From positions 136,367 to 200,366 of the forward strand of contig NZ_GG692711.1 in assembly GCF_000156175.1 (NCBI RefSeq): 64,000 nt of DNA, read 5' to 3'. Source of the stretch: Collinsella intestinalis DSM 13280 (lineage in GTDB: Bacteria > Actinomycetota > Coriobacteriia > Coriobacteriales > Coriobacteriaceae). Shown piece by piece: positions 49,913 to 60,199 of this stretch. Position numbers and translations under genes: made by a program. The stretch's first letter is position 1. Every line of letters starts with the position of its first letter. The notes beneath the pieces were generated by a model. It was not told the origin of the DNA. It made no database searches and saw only the letters and a program-made list of their open reading frames with translations.

Positions 49913-50818
49913 CTATTCCGCCGAGGAGCCGGCCTTGCCCACAGCCTCGGACACGCGCTTGCGCACGCGCGGGATGAAACGCGCCGCAAAAGAGTTGTTG
50001 TCGCGCGTCTTCACGTACGCGAAGCCAAGCACGGCGAACACGAGCGCACCGATGAGGTTCACGATCAGGTCGGCCATGGTGTCGTGAATACCGATGTCGA
50101 GGTAGCCACCGGGAATCGAGATGACCTCGCCCGAAGCGAGCGTGATCTGCGATGAGACGATGTCGCGCACCGGGATGGTCACGTTGGAGTTGGTAGGGTC
50201 GAGCCACACGGTGTTGATGGCCTGGACCAGCGTGTCCTTCTGCATGTCGACGCCGATGAAGCAGTCGGCGAAATACTCGAAGATCTCCCAGCACGCACCG
50301 ATGCACATGGAGAACGCCACCGCCGAAACCGCCATATACAGCGGCGTGAGGTGGATGCTGGAATTCTCGCTGCGGTTCAGGATGTCAAACAGCGCAAAGC
50401 CGATACCCGCGCACATGAATCCCCAGGTCGTATGCAAGATCGTGTCCCAAAACGGGATGCTGATATAAAAGGCGTCAATCTCGCCCAAGATCTCCGCGGC
50501 GAAGATGAACAGCAAGATGATCGACTCGAGCAGGTCGGGCAGTTCGATATCGAGGGTGTGCTCAAGGAAGGACGGCACCAGCAGAAGCACAAGGGTGAGG
50601 ACGCACAGCATCATATGCTCGTAATGGCCGATAAACGCCGAGCGCACAAGCGTGATGAGCGCGAGGGCGCGCAATATGAAGTACAGGTAAAAGACCATGG
50701 GCTCGTTTTGACGTTTCTGGCGCATGGTCCGCTTCGCACGTGCGAAAAATCCGGCCACGGGCACTCCGATCTTCGAATCTACTCTCTCGCTTGAATCATT
50801 ATCCATGGACCAGGGCAT
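49913..50818 (-). CDS. YjdF-like integral membrane protein
   Basis: The 301-residue protein has about seven membrane helices. The central segment EIDAFYISIPFWDTILHTTW and the later ACWEIFEYFADC with DTMADLIVNLIGA are features of the YjdF/DUF2238 family. Several acidic and His residues lie within helices. No biochemical function is established. A basic N-terminus (about 45 residues) precedes the first helix. The ATG at 50818 is used; an ATG at 50806 is equally possible. It is downstream of ftsH but separated by a terminator. Confidence 0.75.
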   Translation of the reverse strand: MPWSMDNDSSERVDSKIGVPVAGFFARAKRTMRQKRQNEPMVFYLYFILRALALITLVRSAFIGHYEHMMLCVLTLVLLLVPSFLEHTLDIELPDLLESIILLFIFAAEILGEIDAFYISIPFWDTILHTTWGFMCAGIGFALFDILNRSENSSIHLTPLYMAVSAVAFSMCIGACWEIFEYFADCFIGVDMQKDTLVQAINTVWLDPTNSNVTIPVRDIVSSQITLASGEVISIPGGYLDIGIHDTMADLIVNLIGALVFAVLGFAYVKTRDNNSFAARFIPRVRKRVSEAVGKAGSSAE

Positions 50819-50954
50819 TTGCCTATGCTTGTCTTCTTTTTGACACCCGCCATATATCGGATTCCCATAGGCAATTTAGGCCGTCCATGGAGAAAGCCGG
50901 TGCAATCGCAGACGATGCGGATGCAGATATGGGCATTTTGCCGCGGGCAAAAGC

Positions 50955-50992
50955 AATGTGCTGGCGAGCACATATCGCACCGCCAGCACATT
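50955..50992 (-). terminator. Terminator of the tilS-hpt-ftsH operon
   Basis: A perfect 11-bp stem (AATGTGCTGGC and complement) is followed on the minus strand by GCTTTTGCCC, starting 17 bases after the ftsH stop. Confidence 0.8.
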
Positions 50993-51008
50993 GTGTCACA
51001 TCGATGAA

Positions 51009-53252
51009 TTACGAATCGCTCCGGGGACATTCGGCGCCCTCGTCGGACTCGGCATCCGCACCACACTCGGCATCCTCGTCGCCCCCGGGATTTCGATCCC
51101 CCGCGACGGCAGCTTGCGCGAACGCGGCGGCCTCTGCGGCGATTTCCTCGTCGCTCTGGCGCGGCTTGGCGCGACGGGCGCGCTCGGCATCCACCACGGC
51201 CGGATCGGCACCGTTGGCGGCGGCGTCGTTGCGGGCCTCCTTGGCGGCGACGATATCGCCCTCGCGCTCAAGGTAGGCATCCCACTCATTGTCGAGCAGG
51301 GCGGTCACGGCATCGCCCTCGACCGTCTCGCGCTCGAGCAGGACGCGGGCCATGAGGTCCATCTGCTCGCGCCGGGCGGAGATGATCTCCACCGCGCGCT
51401 CGTGGGCCTCGCGCATGATGCGCTGGACCTCGGCGTCGATGCGGCGCGCCGTCTCCTCGGAGTAGTCCTGATGATCGGCGTAATCGCGACCCAGGAACAC
51501 CTGGTGCTGCGCCTCGCCGAACACCTGCGTACCGAGCTCATCGCTCATCCCTAAGCGCGTGACCATCTCGCGGGCCATCTTGGTGGCGCGCTCCAGATCG
51601 TTGCTCGCACCGGAGGTGATGTCGTCGCACATGAGCTCCTCGGCAACACGGCCACCCAGGAACACGGCGAGGTCGTCGAGCATCTCGCGGCGAGACTTGA
51701 GGAAGTGATCCTCGGCGGGCAGCTGCATCGTGTACCCGAGCGCCTGGCCGCGGCTGATGATCGAAATCTTGTGCACGGGGTCGGAGTTCTCGAGCACATG
51801 ACCCACCAGGGCGTGGCCGCTCTCGTGGTAGGCGATGATGCGGCGCTCGGTCTCGGTCATCACGCGGCTCTTGCGCTGCGGGCCCGCCATGACGCGCTCC
51901 ATGGACTCCTCGATCTCGTCCATCGAGATGAGGGAGCGGTTGCGGCGGGCGGTAAGTAGCGCGGCCTCGTTGAGGAGGTTCGCCAGGTCGGCGCCGGCAA
52001 AGCCCACGGTGAGCTGGGCGAGCTTCTCAAAGCTGACATCGGTGTCGAGGGGTTTGTTCGCGGCATGCACGCGCAGGATCTGCTCGCGACCGCGGACATC
52101 GGGACGGTCCACCGTGATCTGACGGTCGAAACGGCCCGGGCGCAGCAGCGCCGGGTCGAGGACGTCGGGGCGGTTGGTGGCGGCGATGAGGATCACGCTC
52201 TCGTTCTCCTCGAAGCCGTCCATCTCGACGAGCAACTGATTGAGCGTCTGCTCGCGCTCGTCGTGGCCGCCGCCCAGGCCGGCACCGCGCTGACGGCCGA
52301 CCGCGTCGATCTCGTCGATGAAGATGATCGAAGGCGACTGCTCCTTGGCGTTCTTGAAGAGGTCGCGCACGCGCGAGGCGCCCACACCCACGAACATCTC
52401 GACGAACTCGGAACCGGAGATGGTGAAGAACGGCACGCCCGCCTCGCCGGCGACGGCTTTGGCAAGCAGGGTCTTGCCGGTGCCGGGGGGACCGACCAGC
52501 AGCACGCCGCGTGGAATCTTGGCGCCGAGCTTACGGAACCGCTCGGGGTCGGCCAAAAAGTCGCGGACCTCCTCGAGTTCCTCAACCGCCTCGTCGATGC
52601 CGGCGACGTCCTTGAACTTGACGTTGGGACGCGTGGCCTCGGTCGTCTTGGCGTTCGTCTTGCCGAACTGCATCGCCTTGTTGTTGGCACCGGTCATCTG
52701 GCGCATGAAGTAGAACATGACAAAGATGAGCAGGCCGGTGGGCAGAATCGCCACCAGCAGGTTCATCAGCATGTCGGGGTCCTCGGTGTCCACTTTATAC
52801 GTGGTCTTGGGGTGGGCGGCCATGAGCTCTGCCAGGGCATCGGAACCCACATAGGTGGAGGAGAAGCGCTCAAGGTTGCCTTCGGTCTTTTTCTCGCCCT
52901 CGGGCCAATAGGCGCCCTCGACCGTACCATCGAGCACCGTGTAGGTCGCCTCGTCGACGCGGTTGGCCTCCACGGCGGCCACGAACTCGCTCGTGGCCAA
53001 CTCGGCGGGCTTGTCGCCAAGACCCGCCCCGCGGCCCAGATTCCAAAAAAGGGAACCCACGAGGATGCAGGCGATGGCAAGGTAAATGTAGTTCGTGCGG
53101 CTCGGGCCAGTCGGACGGTTGGGGCCGCCGGCGGCCGGACCCCCGTTCACGCCACCGGGAGGCGTGGGGCCCTGACCATTCGAACCGGCGCCGCCACCCT
53201 CGGCCATGAGGGTGGCGGCGCCCAGAATGCACTCGTCGTTGCAGTCGGTCAT
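51009..53252 (-). CDS. ftsH: ATP-dependent zinc metalloprotease FtsH
   Basis: FtsH degrades misfolded membrane and regulatory proteins. The 747-residue protein has two membrane helices (about 54-72 and 162-183), an AAA domain with Walker A GPPGTGKT (254-261) and [13 protein letters not shown], and the zinc protease motif HESGH near 475. A Gly/Pro-rich 50-residue N-terminus precedes helix 1. The C-terminus is acidic. The ATG at 53252 begins one base after the hpt stop, implying translational coupling, with GGAGG inside hpt. A second in-frame ATG at 53207 lies in the loop of a perfect hairpin. Confidence 0.95.
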   Translation of the reverse strand: MTDCNDECILGAATLMAEGGGAGSNGQGPTPPGGVNGGPAAGGPNRPTGPSRTNYIYLAIACILVGSLFWNLGRGAGLGDKPAELATSEFVAAVEANRVDEATYTVLDGTVEGAYWPEGEKKTEGNLERFSSTYVGSDALAELMAAHPKTTYKVDTEDPDMLMNLLVAILPTGLLIFVMFYFMRQMTGANNKAMQFGKTNAKTTEATRPNVKFKDVAGIDEAVEELEEVRDFLADPERFRKLGAKIPRGVLLVGPPGTGKTLLAKAVAGEAGVPFFTISGSEFVEMFVGVGASRVRDLFKNAKEQSPSIIFIDEIDAVGRQRGAGLGGGHDEREQTLNQLLVEMDGFEENESVILIAATNRPDVLDPALLRPGRFDRQITVDRPDVRGREQILRVHAANKPLDTDVSFEKLAQLTVGFAGADLANLLNEAALLTARRNRSLISMDEIEESMERVMAGPQRKSRVMTETERRIIAYHESGHALVGHVLENSDPVHKISIISRGQALGYTMQLPAEDHFLKSRREMLDDLAVFLGGRVAEELMCDDITSGASNDLERATKMAREMVTRLGMSDELGTQVFGEAQHQVFLGRDYADHQDYSEETARRIDAEVQRIMREAHERAVEIISARREQMDLMARVLLERETVEGDAVTALLDNEWDAYLEREGDIVAAKEARNDAAANGADPAVVDAERARRAKPRQSDEEIAAEAAAFAQAAVAGDRNPGGDEDAECGADAESDEGAECPRSDS
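53188..53221 (-). other. Perfect 13-bp hairpin within the ftsH 5' coding region
   Basis: GCGCCGCCACCCT (53188-53200) and AGGGTGGCGGCGC (53209-53221) form a perfect stem with an 8-base loop containing the second in-frame ATG of ftsH. It may affect initiation or simply reflect the Gly/Ala codons. Confidence 0.5.
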
Positions 53253-53253
53253 G

Positions 53254-53802
53254 CTACGCGTAGACCTCCGGCTTGAGGATGCCCACGTACGGCAGGTTGC
53301 GGTAGCGCTCGGCATAGTCCAGGCCGTAGCCGACCACGAACTCGTCCGGGCAGTGGGTACCCACGTACTTGGGATCGATGGCGGCCTGCTTGCCCTCGAC
53401 GTCCTTCCACAGGAAGGTGCAGACCTCCAGCGAAGCCGGGCCGCGGCTGGCGAGATTGGCCATGAGATACTTGAGGGTGAGACCGGAGTCGAGGATGTCC
53501 TCGACGATCAGGACGTCGCGGTCCTTGATGTCGATGTCGAGGTCCTTGATGATGCGGACGGTACCGGAGGACTTGGTGCCGTTGCCGTAGCTGGACACGG
53601 CCATGAAGTCGATGGCCAGATCGGTGTCGATGGCGCGCATCAGGTCGCCCATGAACACGACGGCACCGCGCAGGACGGCGATGAGGACCAGATCCTTACC
53701 CTTGTAATCCTCGGAGATCTGAGCGCCCAGGCGCTTGACCATATCCGCAATGTCCTCCTCGGAGAACAGGACCTTCTCGACATCAGGATGCATCGTTTCC
53801 AT
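53254..53802 (-). CDS. hpt: Hypoxanthine phosphoribosyltransferase
   Basis: The enzyme salvages hypoxanthine and guanine with PRPP. The 182-residue protein has the PRPP-binding motif VLIVEDILDSGLTL and the flexible-loop segment VSSYGNGT. The C-terminal region VVGYGLDYAERYRNLPYVG is typical of Hpt. The ATG at 53802 follows GAAAGGGAAG. It lies between tilS and ftsH, the order seen in many Gram-positives, and its stop codon is next to the ftsH start. Confidence 0.95.
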   Translation of the reverse strand: METMHPDVEKVLFSEEDIADMVKRLGAQISEDYKGKDLVLIAVLRGAVVFMGDLMRAIDTDLAIDFMAVSSYGNGTKSSGTVRIIKDLDIDIKDRDVLIVEDILDSGLTLKYLMANLASRGPASLEVCTFLWKDVEGKQAAIDPKYVGTHCPDEFVVGYGLDYAERYRNLPYVGILKPEVYA

Positions 53803-53859
53803 GACTTCCCTTTCACATGCATGTACAAGATGGTTGAAGCATACCCGCATTCGGGGACG

Positions 53860-55425
53860 CTACACGTCGCCAATGGGACGAATCGTTAATTTTACCAGCA
53901 TAGAGCTAGTAGGGGTGCACTTGAAGCGCTCGTCCGCACGAACTCCCGCGACCCACGCGATCGCGCCCCCCGGAGAGCTGCGCACAACCGGGACGCCCGC
54001 GCGCTCGGCAAGCGGGACGCGAGCCTCGTTGATGAGGTCGGAGAGCTTCTTGCTACGCCCTTGCATCCCCAAGGGGCACATCACGTCGCCCGCCGCCGGG
54101 CCGTCCACCCACAGGCGGACGCCGTCCGTCCCTCCCTGGGCTGCCGAAGCTCCCCAACGCTGGTCCTCGGCGAGTCGTTGCAGGTCGCGCGATGCATATC
54201 CCAGCGCCGCAGCGTCGATCACGGCCACCGTTCCGCCACCCGCCTCGGCGCTGAGCCCACGGGCAAGGCTAACGGCGTCGTGTCCCTCGGGGACGCGGAC
54301 GAACGCGCTCTCAAGTACCCGACCGCCCGCGACGACCATGGAGCCGGGAACGGGCAGCCAACCGGTCGCCGCGCGCTCGCGCTCAGTGGGGGTGCGGAAG
54401 GAGAGCGTACCGAACTCGATGCGCGCGTCGACGCCCTCGGGCAGGGCGACCGAACCCTCCCCCGCCGCCACGCAGGCGAGTACCGCCTCGACATGGCGCA
54501 TCTCCAAACGGGCCTCAGGCGCGACCCTTTTCACCGCCAGGCGTACCATGCGGCGGGCGATGGCAACCTCTGCCGCGGCGAGGCGGGCGGCGTCCAGCAC
54601 GACGAGGCCCGCCCCTTCGCGCCGCGTGCAGCTGCGCAGCGCGGTCGCCGCGAGCTGGGACATGAAGGCGTCCTCATCGCCCAGGATGTCGCAGGCCGCG
54701 CCCACGCTGCGCGCCACGCCGGGATTGCGCTCGGCGGCGAGCGGCATCAGGCGGTGGCGCACAAAGTTGCGCAGGTAACTCGTATCTCGATTGCTCTCAT
54801 CCTCACGCCAGGGCTGACCGGCGACCTGCAGATAGCGCACAAGCTCGCCGTGCGTGCGGTCCATCAGGGGGCGGACGATGATGTTGCGGCGTCGCGGAAT
54901 GCTCGAAAGACCCGCGGCGCCCGAACCCTTGATGGCGTTCATGAAGAACGTCTCCGCGCGATCGCTCGCCGTGTGCGCGGTGAGGATGCGCGCCGCGGTG
55001 CGGGGCGTGCCGGATTGTCGCGAGAGCTCGCGCACGTAGCGGCGCGCCGCGGCGTAGCGCACATCACGCGCGGCCGCCTCAAGGTTGCGCCCGTCCAAAT
55101 CGGCGAAGTGGGCGTGCTCCACGCACAGGGGCAGCCCCAGGCACTCGCACAAATCGCGCACAAAGGCCTCGTCGCCGTCGGAGGCTTCACCCCGAAGATG
55201 ATGGTTCACATGCAGCACGTGCAGCCGCTCGCGGGCAATACGGGCGCAGCCGCGCCCGTCGTCGATGTCGAGCTCGCCGGTACAGGCCATCAAGGCCAAC
55301 GCCGTTGAGTCCGCACCTCCTGATACCATGAGGACCACCGGCGCCGCGAGGGCTTGCCCCCGCTCGCCCGCTGCGCGCGCATGCGGCGCGTGCCCGGACC
55401 CATATCTTTGTGAAACCGTTGGCAT
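53860..55425 (-). CDS. tilS: tRNA(Ile)-lysidine synthetase
   Basis: TilS converts C34 of the CAU anticodon of tRNA-Ile2 to lysidine, so that it reads AUA. The 521-residue protein has the N-type PP-loop VSGGADSTAL (near 35-44), the HVNHHLRGEAS segment and AHTASDRAETF. A helical TilS domain and a C-terminal substrate-binding domain (ending in SDLINEARVP) follow. The ATG at 55425 follows GAAAGG. It is the first gene of tilS-hpt-ftsH and divergent from the WalJ-like gene. Confidence 0.93.
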   Translation of the reverse strand: MPTVSQRYGSGHAPHARAAGERGQALAAPVVLMVSGGADSTALALMACTGELDIDDGRGCARIARERLHVLHVNHHLRGEASDGDEAFVRDLCECLGLPLCVEHAHFADLDGRNLEAAARDVRYAAARRYVRELSRQSGTPRTAARILTAHTASDRAETFFMNAIKGSGAAGLSSIPRRRNIIVRPLMDRTHGELVRYLQVAGQPWREDESNRDTSYLRNFVRHRLMPLAAERNPGVARSVGAACDILGDEDAFMSQLAATALRSCTRREGAGLVVLDAARLAAAEVAIARRMVRLAVKRVAPEARLEMRHVEAVLACVAAGEGSVALPEGVDARIEFGTLSFRTPTERERAATGWLPVPGSMVVAGGRVLESAFVRVPEGHDAVSLARGLSAEAGGGTVAVIDAAALGYASRDLQRLAEDQRWGASAAQGGTDGVRLWVDGPAAGDVMCPLGMQGRSKKLSDLINEARVPLAERAGVPVVRSSPGGAIAWVAGVRADERFKCTPTSSMLVKLTIRPIGDV

Positions 55426-55537
55426 GTATCGCCTTTCGCGACGGGCGGCGACGATTCTGCCCGTCATTTCCACGCGTGCGGCACCGCGTGCGGCACGCTC
55501 ATCTCATCCGCCTTGTATTGTACTGATTGGACCAGAC

Positions 55538-56422
55538 ATGACCCACTCCACAAGCGCATCCCCAGCCGAGCAGCGCACGCCGGGCGCAGACGCCAAAAGC
55601 GAGCGTCGGCACGCCCTGCACCTGCACATCCTCGGCAGCGGCTCGCGCGGGAACTGCGCGCTAGTGGAAGGGCCCGAGGGGCTCATCATGATCGACAATG
55701 GTTTTGCACGCTGCAAGGTCCTCGACCGCATGCACGAGCTGGGACTCGACGAGCGCGATGTGCGAGCGCTCATCCTCACGCACGAGCACACCGACCATGT
55801 GAGCGGCATATCCGTGTGGGTCAAGATTTTCAACGGCCTCCTGTTTGCCAGTGAGGGCACGGTGGATGGACGCAAGTACCTCAGCTGCCTCGATTTTGAG
55901 ACCTTCACCCCCGGGGACGCCCTTGAGGTCGCAGGCGTGCGCATCGAGACCTTCCCCACCTCGCACGACGTGGTGAACCCGGTGGGATTCCGCTTCTCAT
56001 GCGCGGGCGACGCGATTGGCTACGCCACCGATACGGGCATGTTGCCACCGCGCGCCATGGAGCTGCTGGCGGATGCGCGCATCCTCGCACTTGAGAGCAA
56101 TCACGACACGCAGATGCTCCGCTGCGGCCCCTATCCGCGCCACCTGCAGGACCGCATCGCCTCCGACCGCGGGCACCTCTCCAATGCGCAGGCCGCCGAG
56201 GCTCTGTCCGCCCTCGTGAGCGAGCGCACGGAGCATGTGGTGGCCATGCACATCTCCCAGGAGAACAACCGGCCGAGCCTGGCGGTGCGAGCGCTCGCTG
56301 CGGCCATCGGCGCCGAACTCGACAACGAGCTCGGCTCAAGCGCCACGCTCTGGCGCCCGGGCGACACCGCCGACCTTCACATCCGCCCCGCCGGTCAGAA
56401 CCGCCCCTTCTCCGTCCTGTAG
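55538..56422 (+). CDS. MBL-fold metallohydrolase (WalJ/YycJ-like)
   Basis: The 294-residue protein starts with a polar 25-residue tail, then LHILGSGSRGNCALVEG and the metal motif THEHTDH (81-87). Further ligands are in FPTSHDVVNP, YATDTG and the C-terminal VVAMHISQENN. This is the YycJ/WalJ branch of the metallo-beta-lactamase fold, linked in Firmicutes to the WalRK wall-stress system and to DNA repair/RNase-like activity. No walRK genes are near. The ATG at 55538 lacks a strong ribosome site. Confidence 0.86.
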   Translation: MTHSTSASPAEQRTPGADAKSERRHALHLHILGSGSRGNCALVEGPEGLIMIDNGFARCKVLDRMHELGLDERDVRALILTHEHTDHVSGISVWVKIFNGLLFASEGTVDGRKYLSCLDFETFTPGDALEVAGVRIETFPTSHDVVNPVGFRFSCAGDAIGYATDTGMLPPRAMELLADARILALESNHDTQMLRCGPYPRHLQDRIASDRGHLSNAQAAEALSALVSERTEHVVAMHISQENNRPSLAVRALAAAIGAELDNELGSSATLWRPGDTADLHIRPAGQNRPFSVL

Positions 56423-56467
56423 CACCCGAGGCCGACGGGCCACTCATGACGGCACGGTGCGCAACAG

Positions 56468-58114
56468 TTACCCCCTCGCAGCGTCCTTTGATTTTTTTGG
56501 AAACGTGGTGAACAGGGAGAGCCCCGCGAGCGCGGCGACGGTCGACATCGCAATGGCACCGGCGTTGGCGCGGACCTCGCGGTTGGCCGTGATCAGCTCG
56601 CCGGCGACGGAATCGGAAACGCCCATGCCGTCCATACGGGCAGAGAAGGCCGCGTCACCCTCATAGGTGTAGACCGTCTGCTCGAGCGCCGTGCGGACGG
56701 GCTCGTCGAGAACGGCCATCGATTCGACGCTCGCGTCGAGACCCATGTTCACCGCGATGAGCATGACCGAGCCCATGGCAGCCGAGCCGAGCGCGAGACC
56801 GAGGTTTCGCGCCGCGCCCTGGATGCCGCCCGATTGCTGCGCGTCGTGTGCGGGGACGGCGGAGGCGACAAGGTTGTTCGACTGCGAGTTCACCATACCA
56901 ACGCCAATTCCGCCCAACAACGTGCCGAGCACCATTATGGAAGTCAACTCGGAGCTCCGAACGCCAAAGGCCGCCATAATCGCGCCGAGGGCGATAGCGA
57001 TGTAACCGCATCGCACCACGAGCCAGGAATTCGCCTGGGGGAACTTGCGGGGAATACCCATGGCGAGCACGAGCATCGGCACGCCCGAAACGATGCCCAA
57101 AAGCGCCGTGCTGGTGCCGCCGAGACCGACCACGAGCTGGTAGAAGGACGTGGCCACCAGGCCTTGTGCGCCCATGTAGAAAAACGGCAGTGCGATCGCC
57201 ACGACACCGGAGCGAACCTGCGCGCTTTTGATGAAGCTGGAGGGCAGGATGGCGACGTCGTGCGCGCGCTCCATCCACAACTCGACCGGGACGAGCACGA
57301 TGAGCAGCGCCACGCCCGCGATGACGATGAGCGGAGCCGGTGAGAGGCCGAAGATGGTGAACGGTGCGGTGGGCAGCGGATCGGCCACGCCCCAAGCGGA
57401 GATGCGTGACAGGCCGAACATCACGGCGAACAGGCCCATCGAGGCGAGGGCCGCGCCCACAAGGTCGAACTTCTTAGATGCGCGCGGCTGGGAAGCCGGC
57501 AGCGCCAGGCTCGCGGCGACGAGCGCACCGAAATAGGCGACGAGCGCACCGAACGTGAAACGGAAGCCGAAATTGTCCACGAGCATGCCGAGCGGGATGG
57601 GAACGATGGTCGCCAGGGCAGCGGAGCCCGCGATGACGCCGTAGGCCTGCTTGCGCTTATCCCCCTCAAACAACAGCGGGACCATGCCGAGAACCGAGGG
57701 GATCACCAGGCTCGCACCGACACCGACCGCAAGGCGACCGCCCCAGATGAGCAGCTCGACCACGGGGGCGAGGGCGGTGACGATCTCGCCGATGACCATG
57801 AGCACCATGCCGCCCACGAACGTGCGGCGCCACCCCACCATTAGGCCGAGCAGGCCGCTGGCCAGCATGAAGGTGCCGGCCATGAGTGCATACACGGTGT
57901 TTGCCAGCTGCACGTCGGCGACCGAGCACCCAAAGACGCTCATCATCTCGGACATCGCGACCGAAAACGCCCCGTTGTCGGCGGAAACGCCCAGCTGTGC
58001 CAGCGCCAGGACCGCCAGGGAGATCGTGGCCTTGGAGCCGACGGAACCGCCCTGCCCCCGCGCCACCTCGACCCGTTCCTTGCACGCGCACGTGGAACTC
58101 ATGTCCATCACCAT
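56468..58114 (-). CDS. MFS transporter, 14-helix DHA2-like (paralogue 1)
   Basis: The 548-residue transporter has about fourteen helices and MFS loop features such as GWRRTFVGG and GGRLAVGVGASLVIPSVLG. About 70 soluble residues separate the last two helices (near 460-530). It clearly resembles the MFS protein at 61821: both contain ADNGA or GDNGA followed by VADxQLANxVYxLMAG. It is divergent from the PRD-type regulator, which may control it. The substrate is unknown. The start is uncertain (ATG 58114, 58108 or 58102). Confidence 0.88.
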   Translation of the reverse strand: MVMDMSSTCACKERVEVARGQGGSVGSKATISLAVLALAQLGVSADNGAFSVAMSEMMSVFGCSVADVQLANTVYALMAGTFMLASGLLGLMVGWRRTFVGGMVLMVIGEIVTALAPVVELLIWGGRLAVGVGASLVIPSVLGMVPLLFEGDKRKQAYGVIAGSAALATIVPIPLGMLVDNFGFRFTFGALVAYFGALVAASLALPASQPRASKKFDLVGAALASMGLFAVMFGLSRISAWGVADPLPTAPFTIFGLSPAPLIVIAGVALLIVLVPVELWMERAHDVAILPSSFIKSAQVRSGVVAIALPFFYMGAQGLVATSFYQLVVGLGGTSTALLGIVSGVPMLVLAMGIPRKFPQANSWLVVRCGYIAIALGAIMAAFGVRSSELTSIMVLGTLLGGIGVGMVNSQSNNLVASAVPAHDAQQSGGIQGAARNLGLALGSAAMGSVMLIAVNMGLDASVESMAVLDEPVRTALEQTVYTYEGDAAFSARMDGMGVSDSVAGELITANREVRANAGAIAMSTVAALAGLSLFTTFPKKSKDAARG

Positions 58115-58265
58115 CCAACGGCGCTTTATTCACGCCATAACGAAAAAGTAGGTATCTTCATCATATGAATATCGCTACCATCTATGTGCAGCGAGTTTGC
58201 CTGATATGCGGCAAATTCCGCGACATTGGAAACCACCGTCGCGACCATCGGGGGACGCACAAGCC

Positions 58266-60101
58266 ATGAGCATCAATCGCCGGCAGGCAAACCTTCTCAA
58301 AACCCTCGTGTCCACCACGAGCTATATACCCACCGCGGCCCTCGCCGGAGAGCTCTCGTGCTCAGAGCGGACCGTGCGCAACGACGTCGCGGCCATCAAC
58401 GCCTTCCTCGAGCAAAACGGCCTCGCCGCCCACACCGCCTCCAAGCGCGGCACGGGTATCCAGCTCAACCCGAGCCCCGCGGAACGCGAGCGCATCCTCG
58501 GCCTCGTCAAAGAGCGCGCACTCGCCATGGACCCAGCGCTCGACCGGTTTTACCGCGGCATCCTTCTACTCATTTGCGACTACAACGGCGATTACACGGT
58601 CGAGTCCCTCGCCCGCGCCATCCTCACCAACAAGCAGCAGGCCCAGGAGGACATCCGCTCCTGGAACGATATGCTCTACCCCTATGGCGCCCGAATCGAG
58701 CGCGGGCATCGCCTCACCGTGGTGGGGCCCGAAGAGCACATCCGCTTCTTCGTCACGCACAGCCTGTTCGAGCTCGCCCCCACCGCCATGAAGCGTCGCG
58801 TCGAGCCCCAGCTCTTCGGCGAGGACCGGCAGTTCCTCTTCGACGAGATCGAGGCCGTGGAACGCACCCTCGACTGCCCCTTCACCGATAACGCTCGCCA
58901 CGAACTGGCCATCTACCTGCAGGTCATGACGTTGCGAATCCGCAAGGGCAAGAGCGTCCCCGCGCGCGCCACCGCCATCCCGCCCGCGTTTGCCGCCATG
59001 CTCGGCCGCATCGAAAAACACTACGGCATAACCTTGGGATCCGGCGAGAAGGCCGTTGCCATCGAGCTGTTCTCGGTTGCCGCGCGCCGCTGGACGCCCG
59101 ACTTCCAAGACACCTACACCCCCGACCGCGAGTCGGCCCACCTCGCCGACGACCTCTTCCGCGCGCTCTCCGACCGATACGGGACGCGCCCGGCGTCCCA
59201 CCTGCGCAAACCCCTCGCCATGCTCTTCGAGGCAGGCATCACGCATCGCAAGCTCGATCGAGCGATCGCCCTGCCGCCCGAGATCTCATGGACCGTGAGG
59301 TTCGAGAATATGACGCTGTTCATGCGCCTCGCGCAGCTCATGCGCGACACGCCGAGCCTTTCTTCGGTCGACCTGTACGAAACCGACCTCACGCGCATCG
59401 CCATGCTGTTGCTCGATTTCATGGACGGCATCGCGGTGAGCGACACCTGGCGCGCCGGCCTCGTGGTGAACTGCGGCGTCGAGCAGGTGCTGTTCGCGCG
59501 CGACCGCATCGAGCGCTTCCTGCCATTCATCCGCATCGCCCGTGTGATTCCCGAAAGCGAAGAGGCAGGTGGGAGCACCGCGCTCGACGGACTGGACTTC
59601 CTCATTTCATTCGACCCAATCGAAACGGCCCTGCCCGTCGCGGTCATCTCGAGCGCGATCACCGAGCTCGACCGTCGCTATATCAACGACACCATCCTCG
59701 CCATCGCGCAACATCGCGCGCAGGGCGACGGGCCCGTCGACGACGACCTCCCCGTGCGGGAGCTGCCCCAGATGGAGGGCGAATCGCTCCGCGATGCCCT
59801 GCATCGCGCGCTCACCGCGGAGAGCCTGTGGGCGGGCACCGACGAGGAGTTCCGCAAGATCTTCGAGATGTGCTCGTTCACCTGCGGCACCACGCTTATC
59901 CTCACGTATTTCTCGCACGAGGCGGGACGCACGGGAAGCGCGCTCTTCTCCATAGATGCACAGATCCCCTTCCGCCGGACGCGGCTCACCCATGCCGCCG
60001 TGCTCGCCGTGTCAACTTCCGACGAGCGCGCGCTGGGCGCGCTCTCCCAGACCTTCCGCCGCAAGCTGGCAGCGGCCGGGCTCGCCCCCGCGGAGCTGTA
60101 A
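58266..60101 (+). CDS. PRD-containing transcriptional regulator (BglG/Mga type)
   Basis: The 611-residue protein starts with a DeoR/Mga-like winged helix (LAGELSCSERTVRNDVAAIN, residues about 25-45). A second DNA-binding-like region and two PRD-like helical regions (about 190-400) follow, then an EIIB-like segment (440-500) and a C-terminal region with conserved His (YFSHEAG). Such regulators respond to PTS phosphorylation. No PTS genes are in view. It is flanked by an MFS gene on one side and an amidohydrolase-MFS pair on the other. The ATG at 58266 has GGGGA upstream. Confidence 0.8.
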   Translation: MSINRRQANLLKTLVSTTSYIPTAALAGELSCSERTVRNDVAAINAFLEQNGLAAHTASKRGTGIQLNPSPAERERILGLVKERALAMDPALDRFYRGILLLICDYNGDYTVESLARAILTNKQQAQEDIRSWNDMLYPYGARIERGHRLTVVGPEEHIRFFVTHSLFELAPTAMKRRVEPQLFGEDRQFLFDEIEAVERTLDCPFTDNARHELAIYLQVMTLRIRKGKSVPARATAIPPAFAAMLGRIEKHYGITLGSGEKAVAIELFSVAARRWTPDFQDTYTPDRESAHLADDLFRALSDRYGTRPASHLRKPLAMLFEAGITHRKLDRAIALPPEISWTVRFENMTLFMRLAQLMRDTPSLSSVDLYETDLTRIAMLLLDFMDGIAVSDTWRAGLVVNCGVEQVLFARDRIERFLPFIRIARVIPESEEAGGSTALDGLDFLISFDPIETALPVAVISSAITELDRRYINDTILAIAQHRAQGDGPVDDDLPVRELPQMEGESLRDALHRALTAESLWAGTDEEFRKIFEMCSFTCGTTLILTYFSHEAGRTGSALFSIDAQIPFRRTRLTHAAVLAVSTSDERALGALSQTFRRKLAAAGLAPAEL

Positions 60102-60120
60102 CGCCTCATAGAGAGACAAA

Positions 60121-60155
60121 AAAGACGCCTGGCACGCAACATGCCAGGCGTCTTT
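60121..60155. terminator. Bidirectional terminator between regulator and amidohydrolase
   Basis: A perfect 14-bp stem (AAAGACGCCTGGCA and complement) with a 7-base loop has A-run and TTT flanks, between the convergent ends of the regulator and the amidohydrolase gene. Confidence 0.9.
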
Positions 60156-60199
60156 CCATGTGAGCTCACAAGCTCAAAAGCGCGAGCGCGTGGGCGGCA

